From JAICJC01 sp963757605 (GTDB lineage Bacteria > Actinomycetota > Thermoleophilia > Gaiellales > JAICJC01), in the NCBI GenBank assembly GCA_963757605.1, contig CAVWSF010000002.1:124001-188000 (forward strand): a stretch of DNA of 64,000 nt, in the 5' to 3' direction. Under the pieces are notes generated by a model, which was not told where the DNA came from, did no database searches, and worked only from the letters and a program-made list of their open reading frames with translations. How positions within the stretch are numbered: the stretch's first letter is position 1; each line of letters starts with the position of its first letter. Positions 40,813 to 49,271 of the stretch are shown piece by piece. The position numbers and the translations under genes were made by a program.

Positions 40813-41773
40813 CGTCCCCGTCCCGGAACGGGTTCATGTCCGAGATCCGGCGCCGCATCCCCGAAACCGCCCGCGTGAGCGCGCCCATCGGGTCGAGGTC
40901 GCCGACCAGCACCGACGGCCGGTACGGCTGGCCGCCGGTGAGGAGCGCGAGCGCCCGGGCGACGGCGTCGCGAAGCTCCGGGCGGGGCACGATCAGGTCG
41001 ACGTGGCCATGGCGGAAGTTCGACTCTGCCAGGCCGAAGTCGTCGGGCAGGTCCTCGCGCGTCGTCTGCTTCACCACCCGCGGCCCGGAGAACGAGAGCA
41101 GCGCCCCCGGCTCGGCGATGATCACGTCGCCCAGCGCGGCGAAGCTGGCCGCGACGCCGCCGGTGGTCGGGTGGACGAGGACGGACACGAAGGGCCGGCC
41201 CGCCTCGCGCAGCTCGTCGACGGCCGAGACGGTCTTCGCCATCTGCATGAGCGCCAGGACGCCCTCCTGCATGCGCGCGCCGCCGGAGGCCGACACCGAG
41301 ACGAGCGGCAGGCGCTGCTCGACCGCGAGGTCGGCGGCCCGCGCGAACTTCTCCCCCACCACCGACCCCATGCTGCCGCCGAGAAAGGAGAAGTCGAGGA
41401 CGACGATGGCCGCCGCCGTGCCGCCGATCTCGCACGAGCCGGCGATCGCCGCGTCGCGAAGGCCGGTGGTGCGCTCGGCGGCGCGCAGCCGGTCGGGATA
41501 CGGCTTCGAGTCGACGAATTCGAGCGGGTCGTCGGAGTGCAGGCCGCGTGCGATCTCGCTGAAGCTGCCCTCGTCGGCGATCTGGACGATCCGCTCGCGC
41601 GCGGTCACCGGGAAGTGGTGCCCGCAGTTCGTGCACACCCGCAGGTTCGCCACCATCTCATCCTCGCGGTAGTGCGAGTTGCAGGTGGGGCAGGTGTTGC
41701 GCGTGCGCGGAGCCGGCTCGGGGGGCCCGGCGCCGTCCTGGCGGCTCACGTCAACGCTGATGTGGTCGGCCAC
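40799..41773 (-). CDS. accD: Acetyl-CoA carboxylase carboxyltransferase subunit beta
   Basis: A 324-residue AccD. The N-terminal zinc ribbon has NTCPTCNSHYREDEM and RVCTNCGHHFPV. The catalytic crotonase fold has FSFLGGSMGSVVGEKFARAA, VSVSASGGARMQEGVLALMQ and SVLVHPTTGGVAASFAALGD. It pairs with AccA. Separate alpha and beta subunits are the E. coli-like arrangement; many actinobacteria instead use a fused AccD-type carboxylase. GTG start 41773 overlaps the fabF stop by one base. Confidence 0.93.
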   Translation of the reverse strand: MADHISVDVSRQDGAGPPEPAPRTRNTCPTCNSHYREDEMVANLRVCTNCGHHFPVTARERIVQIADEGSFSEIARGLHSDDPLEFVDSKPYPDRLRAAERTTGLRDAAIAGSCEIGGTAAAIVVLDFSFLGGSMGSVVGEKFARAADLAVEQRLPLVSVSASGGARMQEGVLALMQMAKTVSAVDELREAGRPFVSVLVHPTTGGVAASFAALGDVIIAEPGALLSFSGPRVVKQTTREDLPDDFGLAESNFRHGHVDLIVPRPELRDAVARALALLTGGQPYRPSVLVGDLDPMGALTRAVSGMRRRISDMNPFRDGDDGDD

Positions 41774-43041
41774 TACGAGGACCCTCCGTCATCCCAGCGG
41801 CCGAGCACGAGCACCGCGTTGTGGCCGCCGAACCCGAACGAGTTCGAGATCGCGATGCGGACGTCGGCGTCGCGGCCCTCGTTGGGCACGTAGTCGAGGT
41901 CGCACTCCGGGTCGGGGTCCGTCAGGTTGATCGTCGGCGGCACGAAGCCGTCGCGCATCGCCAGCACCGTGATCGCCGTCTCGACGGCGCCGGTGGCGCC
42001 GAGCATGTGGCCGGTCTCGCTCTTCGTCGAGGAGATCGGGATCTGCTTGGCCCGCTCGTCGCCGAGGGCGATCTTGAGCGCCCGCGTCTCGGCCGAGTCG
42101 CCCGCCGGGGTGGACGTGCCGTGCGCGTTCACGTAGCCGATGTCGGCGGGCGTCACGCCGGCGTCCTCCATCGCCATCGTCATCGCCCGGGCCGGGTTCG
42201 TCCCGACCGGGTCGGGCTCGGTGACGTGATGGGAGTCCGACGACATGCCGTAGCCCAGCACCTCGGCGTAGATCCGCGCGCCGCGCGCCTTCGCGCGCTC
42301 GAGCTCCTCGAGGACGAGGACGGTCGAGCCCTCCGAGAGGATGAACCCGTCCCGGCCGAGGTCGAAGGGCCGGCTCGCGCCCTCCGGGTCGTCGAGCCGG
42401 CGCGACAGCGCCCGCATCGTGCCGAACCCGCCCAGCGCGAGCAGCGTGATCGGCGACTCGACGCCGCCGGCCAGCATCGCGTCCGCCATGCCGGCGCGGA
42501 TGTACATGGTCGCGTTCCCGAGCGACATGCCCGACGCGGCGCACGCGGTCGTCTCGGTGGTGAGCGGCCCTCGGGTGCCGAGCGCCATCGACGTCTCGGC
42601 CGCTCCCATGTTCGAGATCAGCGCCGTCACCCAGAACGGGTTCAGCCGGTCGGGGCCGGCCTCGAAGAGCTTCTTGTAGGCCACCTCCTGGGTGATCAGG
42701 CCCCCGATACCCGTGCCGATCGAGCATCCGATCCGCGCCGCGTCGGCGGCGACGTCGAGGTCGGCGTCGCGGACGGCCTGGGTCGCCGCGGCCACGGCGA
42801 GATGCGCGAACCGGTCGGTCTTGCGCGCGGTCTTCCGGTCGACGTACTCGAGGGGGTCGAAGTCCTTCACCTGCCCGGCGATGTCCGGGGTGCCCTCGGG
42901 CACCTCGATGCGCTCGATGCGGGAGACCCCCGACCGCCCGGCCCTGACGCTCGTCCAGGTGTCCTCGATCGTGTTCCCGCACGGGGTGATGCCACCCAGG
43001 CCGGTGATGACCACCCGGCGGCGTCCGTTCTGCGTGCTCAT
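41773..43041 (-). CDS. fabF: 3-oxoacyl-ACP synthase II
   Basis: A 422-residue beta-ketoacyl-ACP synthase. It has VVITGLGGITPCGNTIEDTW, the nucleophile Cys in TTETTACAASGMSLGNA, and the two His in YVNAHGTSTPAGDSAETRA and SNSFGFGGHNAVLVLG. It extends acyl-ACP by two carbons from malonyl-ACP. In many bacteria acpP lies just upstream of fabF; here fabG is directly upstream with a 4-nt overlap and no acyl carrier protein gene. The longer frame to 43419 is a shadow of fabG. Confidence 0.94.
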   Translation of the reverse strand: MSTQNGRRRVVITGLGGITPCGNTIEDTWTSVRAGRSGVSRIERIEVPEGTPDIAGQVKDFDPLEYVDRKTARKTDRFAHLAVAAATQAVRDADLDVAADAARIGCSIGTGIGGLITQEVAYKKLFEAGPDRLNPFWVTALISNMGAAETSMALGTRGPLTTETTACAASGMSLGNATMYIRAGMADAMLAGGVESPITLLALGGFGTMRALSRRLDDPEGASRPFDLGRDGFILSEGSTVLVLEELERAKARGARIYAEVLGYGMSSDSHHVTEPDPVGTNPARAMTMAMEDAGVTPADIGYVNAHGTSTPAGDSAETRALKIALGDERAKQIPISSTKSETGHMLGATGAVETAITVLAMRDGFVPPTINLTDPDPECDLDYVPNEGRDADVRIAISNSFGFGGHNAVLVLGRWDDGGSS

Positions 43042-43781
43042 GTCCCCAGTCCTCCGTCCACGGCCAGCACGTGGCCCGTCACGAACGCGGCCGCGTCCGA
43101 GACGAGGAACCGCACCGCGCGGGCCACGTCGTCGGTCGTCCCCAGCCGCCCGAGCGGCGTCGACTTCAGGATCGCGTCGCGGGCCGGCTCCGGGAGCGCG
43201 TCCGTGAGCTCGGTCGAGATGTACCCCGGAGCAACGGCGTTCACGCGGATGCCGCGGCTGCCGAGCTCCTTCGCGAGCGACTTGGTGAGCCCGATCAGGC
43301 CCGCCTTCGACGCGGCGTAGTTGGTCTGGCCGGCATTCCCGTGGAGGCCGACGACCGACGACATGTTCACGATCGTTCCGGCCCGGCGCTTCAGCATCGG
43401 CCGGGCGACCGCGCGGCACGTGAAGAACGTCCCGCTCAGGTTCGTGTCGATCACGTCGCGCCAGTCGCTCTCGTCGAGCTTCATGATGAGGTTGTCACGC
43501 GTGATCCCGGCGTTGTTCACGAGGATGGCGATCGGCCCGACCTCCAACTCGACCTGATCGACGAGCCCCGTGGCCCCGTCGGGAGTCGAGATGTCGCCGC
43601 GGATGGCGTGCGCACCGTCGCCGATCGCCGCCCTGACGGCCTCGGCCGCCTCGGCGTTGGCCGCGTAGTTGACGACCACCTCCGCCCCGGCGTGCGCCAG
43701 CTCGGCGCACACCGCGGCCCCGATGCCGCGCGATCCGCCGGTGACGAGCGCCACCCGGCCTTCGAGGTCACGATCCGGCAA
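43038..43781 (-). CDS. fabG: 3-oxoacyl-ACP reductase
   Basis: A 247-residue short-chain dehydrogenase. NADPH fold VALVTGGSRGIGAAVCAELA, NNAGITRDNLIMKLDESDW, catalytic NMSSVVGLHGNAGQTNYAAS with Tyr and Lys (NYAASKAG), and the C-terminal VTGHVLAVDGGLGT. It reduces 3-ketoacyl-ACP in the elongation cycle. Start and stop overlap fabD and fabF, so it is part of the fatty-acid operon. Confidence 0.93.
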   Translation of the reverse strand: MPDRDLEGRVALVTGGSRGIGAAVCAELAHAGAEVVVNYAANAEAAEAVRAAIGDGAHAIRGDISTPDGATGLVDQVELEVGPIAILVNNAGITRDNLIMKLDESDWRDVIDTNLSGTFFTCRAVARPMLKRRAGTIVNMSSVVGLHGNAGQTNYAASKAGLIGLTKSLAKELGSRGIRVNAVAPGYISTELTDALPEPARDAILKSTPLGRLGTTDDVARAVRFLVSDAAAFVTGHVLAVDGGLGT

Positions 43782-44688
43782 GGCTCGCCTCCGCCGCCGA
43801 GAGCTCCTCCGGCGTGCCGATCGAGACGGCGGTGACCGAGCGGTCGATCCGCTTCACGAGCCCGCCCAGCACCCCGCCCGGGCCGATCTCGACGAACGTG
43901 CGGACGCCATCGGAAAGCAGGCCCTGCACCGCTTGCGTGAACCGCACGGGCGCCGTCACCTGCTCCACCAGGAGCCCCGGGATCCGGTCGACGGTCTCGA
44001 GCTTCGACGACACGGTCGACATGAGCCGCGTCTTCAGCTCGCCGAACTGGGCGGCCCGGATGACCGGCTCGAGCCGCTGGGCGGCGTCCTCGACGAGCGG
44101 GCTGTGGAAGGCGCCGGACACGCGCAGCCGCACCACCTTCCCGCCCAGCTCGCGGGCCCTCTCGGCGACGGCGGCGACCCCGCCCTCGCGGCCCGAGATC
44201 ACGAGCTGGCCGGGGCAGTTGTAGTTCGCCGGCCACACGTCACCCGCCTCAGCACAGAGCCGCTCGACCTCTTCGTCGGCCAGCCCGAGGACGGCGGCCA
44301 TCGCGCCCTTGGCGCGCGACGCGGCCATCGCCAGGCCGCGCTCGCGGACGAGCCGCGTCACGAGCCCCACGTTCACCGACTCGGCGGCCGCGATCGCCGC
44401 GTACTCGCCGACGCTATGGCCGATCACCACGTCCGGCTTCACGCCCAGCCGCCCCTGCACCGCGCGCAGGGCCGCCAGCGACGCCGTGACGAGCGCGGGC
44501 TGGGTGATGTCGGTCTCGGAGAGGCGCTCGATCGGCCCTTCGAAGCACACCTTCCGCAGGTCGAAGTCGACCTCCTCGGAGGCCTCGTCGAACACCGCCG
44601 CGGCCTCGGGGAACTCCCGGGCCATGTCCCTGCCCATGCCCACGCGCTGGCTCCCCTGTCCCGGGAAGCAGAACGCGACCTTGTTCAT
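43768..44688 (-). CDS. fabD: Malonyl-CoA:ACP transacylase
   Basis: A 306-residue acyltransferase. MNKVAFCFPGQGSQRVGMGR at the N-terminus, the Ser nucleophile in VVIGHSVGEYAAIAAAESV, and the second His in VSGAFHSPLVEDAAQRL. It loads malonyl groups onto acyl carrier protein. ATG 44688 has a good GGAGG ribosome binding site and overlaps the fabH stop as ATGA. An upstream in-frame start at 44727 is not used in this call. Confidence 0.93.
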   Translation of the reverse strand: MNKVAFCFPGQGSQRVGMGRDMAREFPEAAAVFDEASEEVDFDLRKVCFEGPIERLSETDITQPALVTASLAALRAVQGRLGVKPDVVIGHSVGEYAAIAAAESVNVGLVTRLVRERGLAMAASRAKGAMAAVLGLADEEVERLCAEAGDVWPANYNCPGQLVISGREGGVAAVAERARELGGKVVRLRVSGAFHSPLVEDAAQRLEPVIRAAQFGELKTRLMSTVSSKLETVDRIPGLLVEQVTAPVRFTQAVQGLLSDGVRTFVEIGPGGVLGGLVKRIDRSVTAVSIGTPEELSAAEASLAGS

Positions 44689-45686
44689 CGTGCCTCCTTC
44701 TGAGGGAGTGTCCATTCCATCACGCACGAGCCCCAGGAGAGCCCGCCTCCGAAGCCGGTCATGAGCACCACGTCGCCGGCCTTGATCCGCCCGTCCGCAT
44801 GCGCCTCTTCGAGGCAGATCGGGATGGACGCCGCCGACGTGTTGCCGAACCGGTCGACGTTCGTCACGACCTTGTCCTCCGAGAGGCCCAGCCGCCGGGC
44901 GGCGTGGTCGATGATGCGCCGGTTGGCCTGGTGCGGCACGAAGACGTCGACGTCCGCCACGGTCAGCCCCGCCGCCGTGAGCGCCCGCGTCGCCGAGTCG
45001 ACCGAGACGGTCGTGGCGAACTTGTAGACCTGCGCCCCGTCCATGTGGACGTACGGGTCGGCAGCCGGGTCGGCCGGGTGCCCGGCCGCGGCCACCTCGA
45101 GCAGCCCGCCGCCCGACCCGTCGGAGCCGAGCTCGAAACCGAGGATCCCGGTGCTCGACCCGTTCCGTGCCAGGACCACGGCCCCGGCGCCGTCGCCGAA
45201 GAGCACGCAGGTCGAGCGGTCACTCCAGTCCAGGAGGCGCGAGAAGACCTCGGTCCCGACCACGAGCACACGCTCGGCCAGGCCCGAGCTCAGCTGGCCA
45301 TACGCCTGCGCCAGCGCGTAGACGAAGCCGGTGCAGGCGGCCGAGAGGTCGTAGCCGGGCACGCCGCGCGCGCCGACCTGCTCGCCGATGAGCGTCGCCG
45401 TCGCCGGGAAGTAGAAGTCGGGGCTGGCGGTGGCCGTGACGATCAGGTCGAGGTCGGAGCCCGCCATCCCGGCGCTCGCGAGGGCGCGCTCGGCCGCCGC
45501 GGCGCCAAGCACCGCCGCCGACTCGCCGTCGGCCGCGATCCGGCGCTGGCGGATGCCCGTGCGCGACGCGATCCACTCGTCGGACGTCTCGACCATCGTC
45601 GCGATCTCGTCGTTCGTCATCACGCGCTCGGGCAGGCGAGAGCCCACGCCGACCACGTCGACCCCGCGCTCGCAGGTGGCGATCAC
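44685..45686 (-). CDS. fabH: 3-oxoacyl-ACP synthase III
   Basis: A 333-residue KAS III that starts fatty-acid synthesis from an acyl-CoA primer. It has SDEWIASRTGIRQRR, the nucleophile Cys in YDLSAACTGFVYALAQAYGQ, His in VDVFVPHQANRRIIDHAARR and Asn in VDRFGNTSAASIPICLEEA. Substrate choice (acetyl or branched primers) cannot be read. GTG start 45686 overlaps the fabZ stop as GTGA. Confidence 0.93.
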   Translation of the reverse strand: MIATCERGVDVVGVGSRLPERVMTNDEIATMVETSDEWIASRTGIRQRRIAADGESAAVLGAAAAERALASAGMAGSDLDLIVTATASPDFYFPATATLIGEQVGARGVPGYDLSAACTGFVYALAQAYGQLSSGLAERVLVVGTEVFSRLLDWSDRSTCVLFGDGAGAVVLARNGSSTGILGFELGSDGSGGGLLEVAAAGHPADPAADPYVHMDGAQVYKFATTVSVDSATRALTAAGLTVADVDVFVPHQANRRIIDHAARRLGLSEDKVVTNVDRFGNTSAASIPICLEEAHADGRIKAGDVVLMTGFGGGLSWGSCVMEWTLPQKEAR

Positions 45687-46141
45687 TCGATCTCCCCCTC
45701 GACGAGCGCGAACGTCAGGGTGCCGCGGCAGGCCAGCTCGTCGCCGACCTTCGCCTCGGCGTCGGCCCGGCCGATCGGCCCGCGCAGGCGCGTGATCTCG
45801 CAATGAAGGTCGAGCGTGTCGCCGGGGCGGACGACCCGCTTGAAGCGCACGTCGTCGATGCCGGCGAAGAGCACGAGTCGGCCGGCGAAATCGGGGTGCG
45901 CCAGGCCGCAGATCGCACCGACCTGGGCCAGCGCCTCCACCTGGAGCACGCCAGGCATGATCGGGTTCCCCGGGAAGTGCCCGGCCAGATACCAGGCGTC
46001 GTCGCGCACGTGGTAGCTGCCGACCGCTCGAACGCCGGCCTCGAGCTCGGTGATCTCGTCGACGAGGAGGAAAGGCTCTCGGTGCGGGATGATGTCGCAG
46101 ATCGCGTCGCGGCCCAGCGGCAGCGCGCCGCCTGCGATCAC
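45683..46141 (-). CDS. fabZ: 3-hydroxyacyl-ACP dehydratase
   Basis: A 152-residue single-hotdog dehydratase. The active site shows IIPHREPFLLVDEITELEAG with His and YLAGHFPGNPIMPGVLQVEA with Glu. It dehydrates 3-hydroxyacyl-ACP in chain elongation. GTG start 46141 overlaps the sigma factor stop as GTGA, so it is probably translated together with that regulator. It is encoded just before fabH, an unusual place for fabZ. Confidence 0.93.
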   Translation of the reverse strand: MIAGGALPLGRDAICDIIPHREPFLLVDEITELEAGVRAVGSYHVRDDAWYLAGHFPGNPIMPGVLQVEALAQVGAICGLAHPDFAGRLVLFAGIDDVRFKRVVRPGDTLDLHCEITRLRGPIGRADAEAKVGDELACRGTLTFALVEGEIE

Positions 46142-46764
46142 CCCGCGGCCGCGCGCGCTGCCGGCTCGAGCACCCGGCGCATGCGGGCCCGGCCGCGGTG
46201 GGCGTGACATTTCACCGTCCCCACCGGCATGCCCATCTCCTGGGCGATCTCCTCGTAGGAGAGCTGCAGCACGTCCTTCAGCACCATCACCCGGCGCTGG
46301 TCGTCCGAGAGCGCGCGCATGCACTCCGCCAGGTGCCGGCGCTGGTCGCGCCACTCCGCCGCCTCCTGCGGGATCTCGTCGCTCGCGAACTCCGCCGCCT
46401 GGTCGAGCGGCTGGTGGCGACGCCGGCGCTGGCGCTCGCCCAGGTCGCGGCACGTGTTCGAGACGAGGCTGTAGAGCCACGTCTGGAACCGAGCCTCCCC
46501 CCGAAATTGGCCGATGCGGGTGCAAAGCTTTGCGAGCGCCTCCTGGGCGGCGTCCTCAGCGTCCTCGTGATCCGAGAGCAGGTACCCGGCCAACCGCCGC
46601 ACGCCAGGTGCATGGCGCTCGACCAGCGTCTCCAGCGCGCGGTCGTCGCCGTCCTTGGCGCGAACCGCAAGCACCAGATCCGACAGGCCTGCATACGCCG
46701 GCTGGTCACGTACCCGATCTCGGAGGACTAGACGCGCCTCCGCCCGTTTGGGTTGCGGGAACAT
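46138..46764 (-). CDS. RNA polymerase sigma factor, ECF type
   Basis: A 208-residue sigma-70 family protein with only regions 2 and 4. Region 2: LAGYLLSDHEDAEDAAQEAL and FQTWLYSLVSNTCRDLGER. Region 4: ALSDDQRRVMVLKDVLQLSY, EEIAQEMGMPVGTVKCHAHR and GRARMRRVL, the helix-turn-helix that reads the -35 element. No anti-sigma gene is next to it. It is the first gene of the fatty-acid operon and overlaps fabZ by 4 nt, so it may direct its own operon; that is inference. It is divergent from the biotin ligase gene with 20 bp between starts. Confidence 0.88.
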   Translation of the reverse strand: MFPQPKRAEARLVLRDRVRDQPAYAGLSDLVLAVRAKDGDDRALETLVERHAPGVRRLAGYLLSDHEDAEDAAQEALAKLCTRIGQFRGEARFQTWLYSLVSNTCRDLGERQRRRRHQPLDQAAEFASDEIPQEAAEWRDQRRHLAECMRALSDDQRRVMVLKDVLQLSYEEIAQEMGMPVGTVKCHAHRGRARMRRVLEPAARAAAG

Positions 46765-46784
46765 GCGGGCGTTATCCTAGTTCC

Positions 46785-47507
46785 ATGGGAGAGGGGACGT
46801 TGCGTGCGGACGCGGTCGTCCCTCTTCTTCGCGGCGCCTTCGGCCACCCCTACGTCTGGCACGAGACATGCCCGTCGACGCAGGAGCTGGCTCGCGGGAT
46901 GCCCGAGGGCGGCGTGGCGGCCTGCGAGGAGCAGACGGCCGGCCGTGGCCGCCGCGGCCGGGCGTGGACGAGCCCGCGCGGCGCGGGCCTGCTCTTCTCG
47001 CTCGCGCTTCACCCGCGTACGCCGCCGGAGCGGCTGCCGCCGCTGACGCTCGTCGTCGCCGGCGCGGTGGCCGAGGCGGCCTGGCCCGAGGCGGCGGTGC
47101 GGTGGCCGAACGACGTCGTGGTGGAGGGCCGAAAGCTCGCCGGCATCCTGGCCGAGGTGCGACACGGCGAGGCCGTGGTCGGGATCGGGGTGAATGCGAA
47201 CCACGACGCGGGCGACCTGCCGCCCGACGCCCGGGTCGCTCCGACGTCGCTTCGGCTGCTCCGCGGGGAGCCGGTCGACCGGGCGGCGCTCCTGGCCGAC
47301 ATCCTCGTGGCGGTCGAGGCCCGCTACCGGGCGTTCGAGCGGGACGGGTTCTCGGGCCTCGAGCGCGACGACCTGCACGGACGGCAGGTGCGGCTCGCCG
47401 GCGGCGCCGAGGGCCGAAGCGACGGCGTGGACTCGCAGGGGCGGCTGGTGGTCGCGGGCGTCCCCCACACCGCCGACGAGGTGACCGCCGTTGACGTCAG
47501 CCGCTGA
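46785..47507 (+). CDS. birA: Biotin--[acetyl-CoA-carboxylase] ligase
   Basis: A 240-residue class I biotin protein ligase without a DNA-binding domain. It has ETCPSTQELARG, the biotin-AMP loop CEEQTAGRGRRGRAWTSPRG, VRWPNDVVVEGRKLAGILAE with the catalytic Lys, and VGIGVNANHDAGDLP. The C-terminal cap has QVRLAGGAEGRSDGVDSQGR. It attaches biotin to the carrier subunit of acetyl-CoA carboxylase, fitting the accD/accA genes of the neighbouring divergent operon. It overlaps the convergent amidase gene by 11 bp. Confidence 0.9.
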   Translation: MGEGTLRADAVVPLLRGAFGHPYVWHETCPSTQELARGMPEGGVAACEEQTAGRGRRGRAWTSPRGAGLLFSLALHPRTPPERLPPLTLVVAGAVAEAAWPEAAVRWPNDVVVEGRKLAGILAEVRHGEAVVGIGVNANHDAGDLPPDARVAPTSLRLLRGEPVDRAALLADILVAVEARYRAFERDGFSGLERDDLHGRQVRLAGGAEGRSDGVDSQGRLVVAGVPHTADEVTAVDVSR

Positions 47508-49197
47508 GCAGCGCGTGCACCGCGTCCACGGCGGCCGCACCCGGGAAGGTGTAGCGCGCCCGCATCCGGGCCTGCGACGACCCGGAGTCCCAGCTCGCGA
47601 ACGTGTGCCCGGCCGCGGCGACCCGCACCTTGCACGACTGGCCCGGGGCGCCGGTGCACGAGCCGGCGTCGACCCACGAGCCCGAGCCGAAGTCCCAGAG
47701 CGCGATGTCGACCGACCCGCCCCCGGTCGTGGCGACGCTGGCGCCGGCCAGGGTGCCGGCGAGCGCGACGGGTCGGGTCGTCGCGATGCCGAAGTCGGCC
47801 ACGAGCTCCGTCCGCGGATCGCCGCCCGCGGGTGCCAGCTCAACCGTGGAGCCGTCGGGATGGGCAAGGTCGGCCAGGTTCCCGGAGGTGGCCGAGCCCC
47901 GTGTGGCCGCGAACCCGTCGGGCGGCGCGCGCAGCCCCCACAGCGGCAGCGCGCCCAGGACGCCCGAGAACTCCCGCGCACCGGGCGCCGAGGTCGTCCA
48001 CGTGTAGGTGCCGCCGGGGAGGACACCCGCGCGGCCCGGCCATGTCCAGCGGATGTGGCGGTTCGTGTGTCGGCGGCGAGCGACCACGTGCCCGCCGGGG
48101 GCACGGATCGTGAGCGTGAAGGGCGTCAGGTGCGAGAACTTGGCCCGCATGAGGAGCGGGAGCGCGGCATCGGGGGCGATCCGGTGCAGGTTCGGCTCGT
48201 GGCGCGGCGCCCAGATCTTCGGCAGGCCGATCGACACCGCCGCCGCTCTGATGCGCGGCAGCAGGGCATAGAGCGCCGAGCCGGGGCAGGACGTCGGGAA
48301 TCCGTCGCGGTGGCCGGACACGGCGTTGAACATGACGTGGCGCCCACGGCTGTAGCGCGGGTTCCCCGACGACACCATCTCGACCCTGGCCACCGGGTTC
48401 ACGTGCGCCACGTCGAGCCGCCAGGCGATCAGGTGCTCGAGCGCGGCGACGGCGGTGTGCGGCGGCCGCGCCGAGGTGTAGGTGCCGATGACGGCGATCC
48501 CGGACGAGCCCGCGTTGAAGCCCTTCGTCTGCGCGCCGAGCACCGGCTTCGTCATGCCGCCGTAGCGGCCCTCGAAGACGGTGCCGCACTTGTCGACGAG
48601 GAAGTTGTACCCGATGTCGTTCCAGCCGTTCACGCGCACGTGGTAGGCGTAGATGCCGCGCACGATCCGGGCCGAGTCCGAGCAGGGCGCCGAGGTCGCC
48701 GTGTCGGTGTGGTGCACGAAGACCATCTCGAGCGCTGAGGCGTAGACGGGCGGCGCCCGCCGCATCGACTCGTCGGCGTGCCACCCCGCACGCGTCACGA
48801 TCCGCGGCCGCACGGCCAGCGCCGGCACGAGCGTGCCCGGCCGCGGCGAGGCCACGGGCGGGCTGGTCACGAACGTGACCCTGACGCCGCGCACCCGGCC
48901 CGACCGCTGGAGGCGAACGCGCCGGGCCGGCCCCACCCAGACGGGCTCCGTCCGCGTGAGCGCCACCCAGCGCGTCCACGTCCCCGACGTACGCAGGGCC
49001 TGGAGCCGCACCGTCCCCGGCCCGCGCCAGTGGACACCCACGAGCTGGAACGTGTGCCCGGCCCGGACGGCGTGCCCGAACGGGCGGGCGAGGTCAGAGG
49101 ACTGCGCGAGCCGGACGGGACCGCCGGCCAGCGCGACCGGAGCCCCGGCGAGCGAGCCGAGAACCACCACCGCCAGACATGCCGCTCGACCGCCCAC
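47497..49197 (-). CDS. Secreted peptidoglycan amidase (PGRP / amidase_2)
   Basis: A 566-residue exported protein. A signal peptide (AACLAVVVLGSLAGAPVALA) is followed by a beta-rich domain and a peptidoglycan-recognition/amidase domain at about residues 130-310. Zinc ligands: first His in EMVFVHHTDTATSAPCSDS, then NDIGYNFLVDKCGTVFEGRY, and His/Cys in NAVSGHRDGFPTSCPGSALY. It would cut the N-acetylmuramoyl-L-alanine bond. The last 230 residues contain two further beta domains, possibly for wall binding. The family also includes mycolic-envelope proteins of actinobacteria. Confidence 0.88.
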   Translation of the reverse strand: MGGRAACLAVVVLGSLAGAPVALAGGPVRLAQSSDLARPFGHAVRAGHTFQLVGVHWRGPGTVRLQALRTSGTWTRWVALTRTEPVWVGPARRVRLQRSGRVRGVRVTFVTSPPVASPRPGTLVPALAVRPRIVTRAGWHADESMRRAPPVYASALEMVFVHHTDTATSAPCSDSARIVRGIYAYHVRVNGWNDIGYNFLVDKCGTVFEGRYGGMTKPVLGAQTKGFNAGSSGIAVIGTYTSARPPHTAVAALEHLIAWRLDVAHVNPVARVEMVSSGNPRYSRGRHVMFNAVSGHRDGFPTSCPGSALYALLPRIRAAAVSIGLPKIWAPRHEPNLHRIAPDAALPLLMRAKFSHLTPFTLTIRAPGGHVVARRRHTNRHIRWTWPGRAGVLPGGTYTWTTSAPGAREFSGVLGALPLWGLRAPPDGFAATRGSATSGNLADLAHPDGSTVELAPAGGDPRTELVADFGIATTRPVALAGTLAGASVATTGGGSVDIALWDFGSGSWVDAGSCTGAPGQSCKVRVAAAGHTFASWDSGSSQARMRARYTFPGAAAVDAVHALLSG

Positions 49198-49271
49198 GCC
49201 CAGCCCGCATTATCGGCCTCGCCACAAAACCCTGCGAATTGTGCCGGTAAGATTTATGTGAAGGCACCCGG

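Noticed and set aside
41789..43320. Long alternative frames inside the fabF-fabG region, both strands
   Set aside because: Shadow frames of fabF and fabG; no start signals or domain content.
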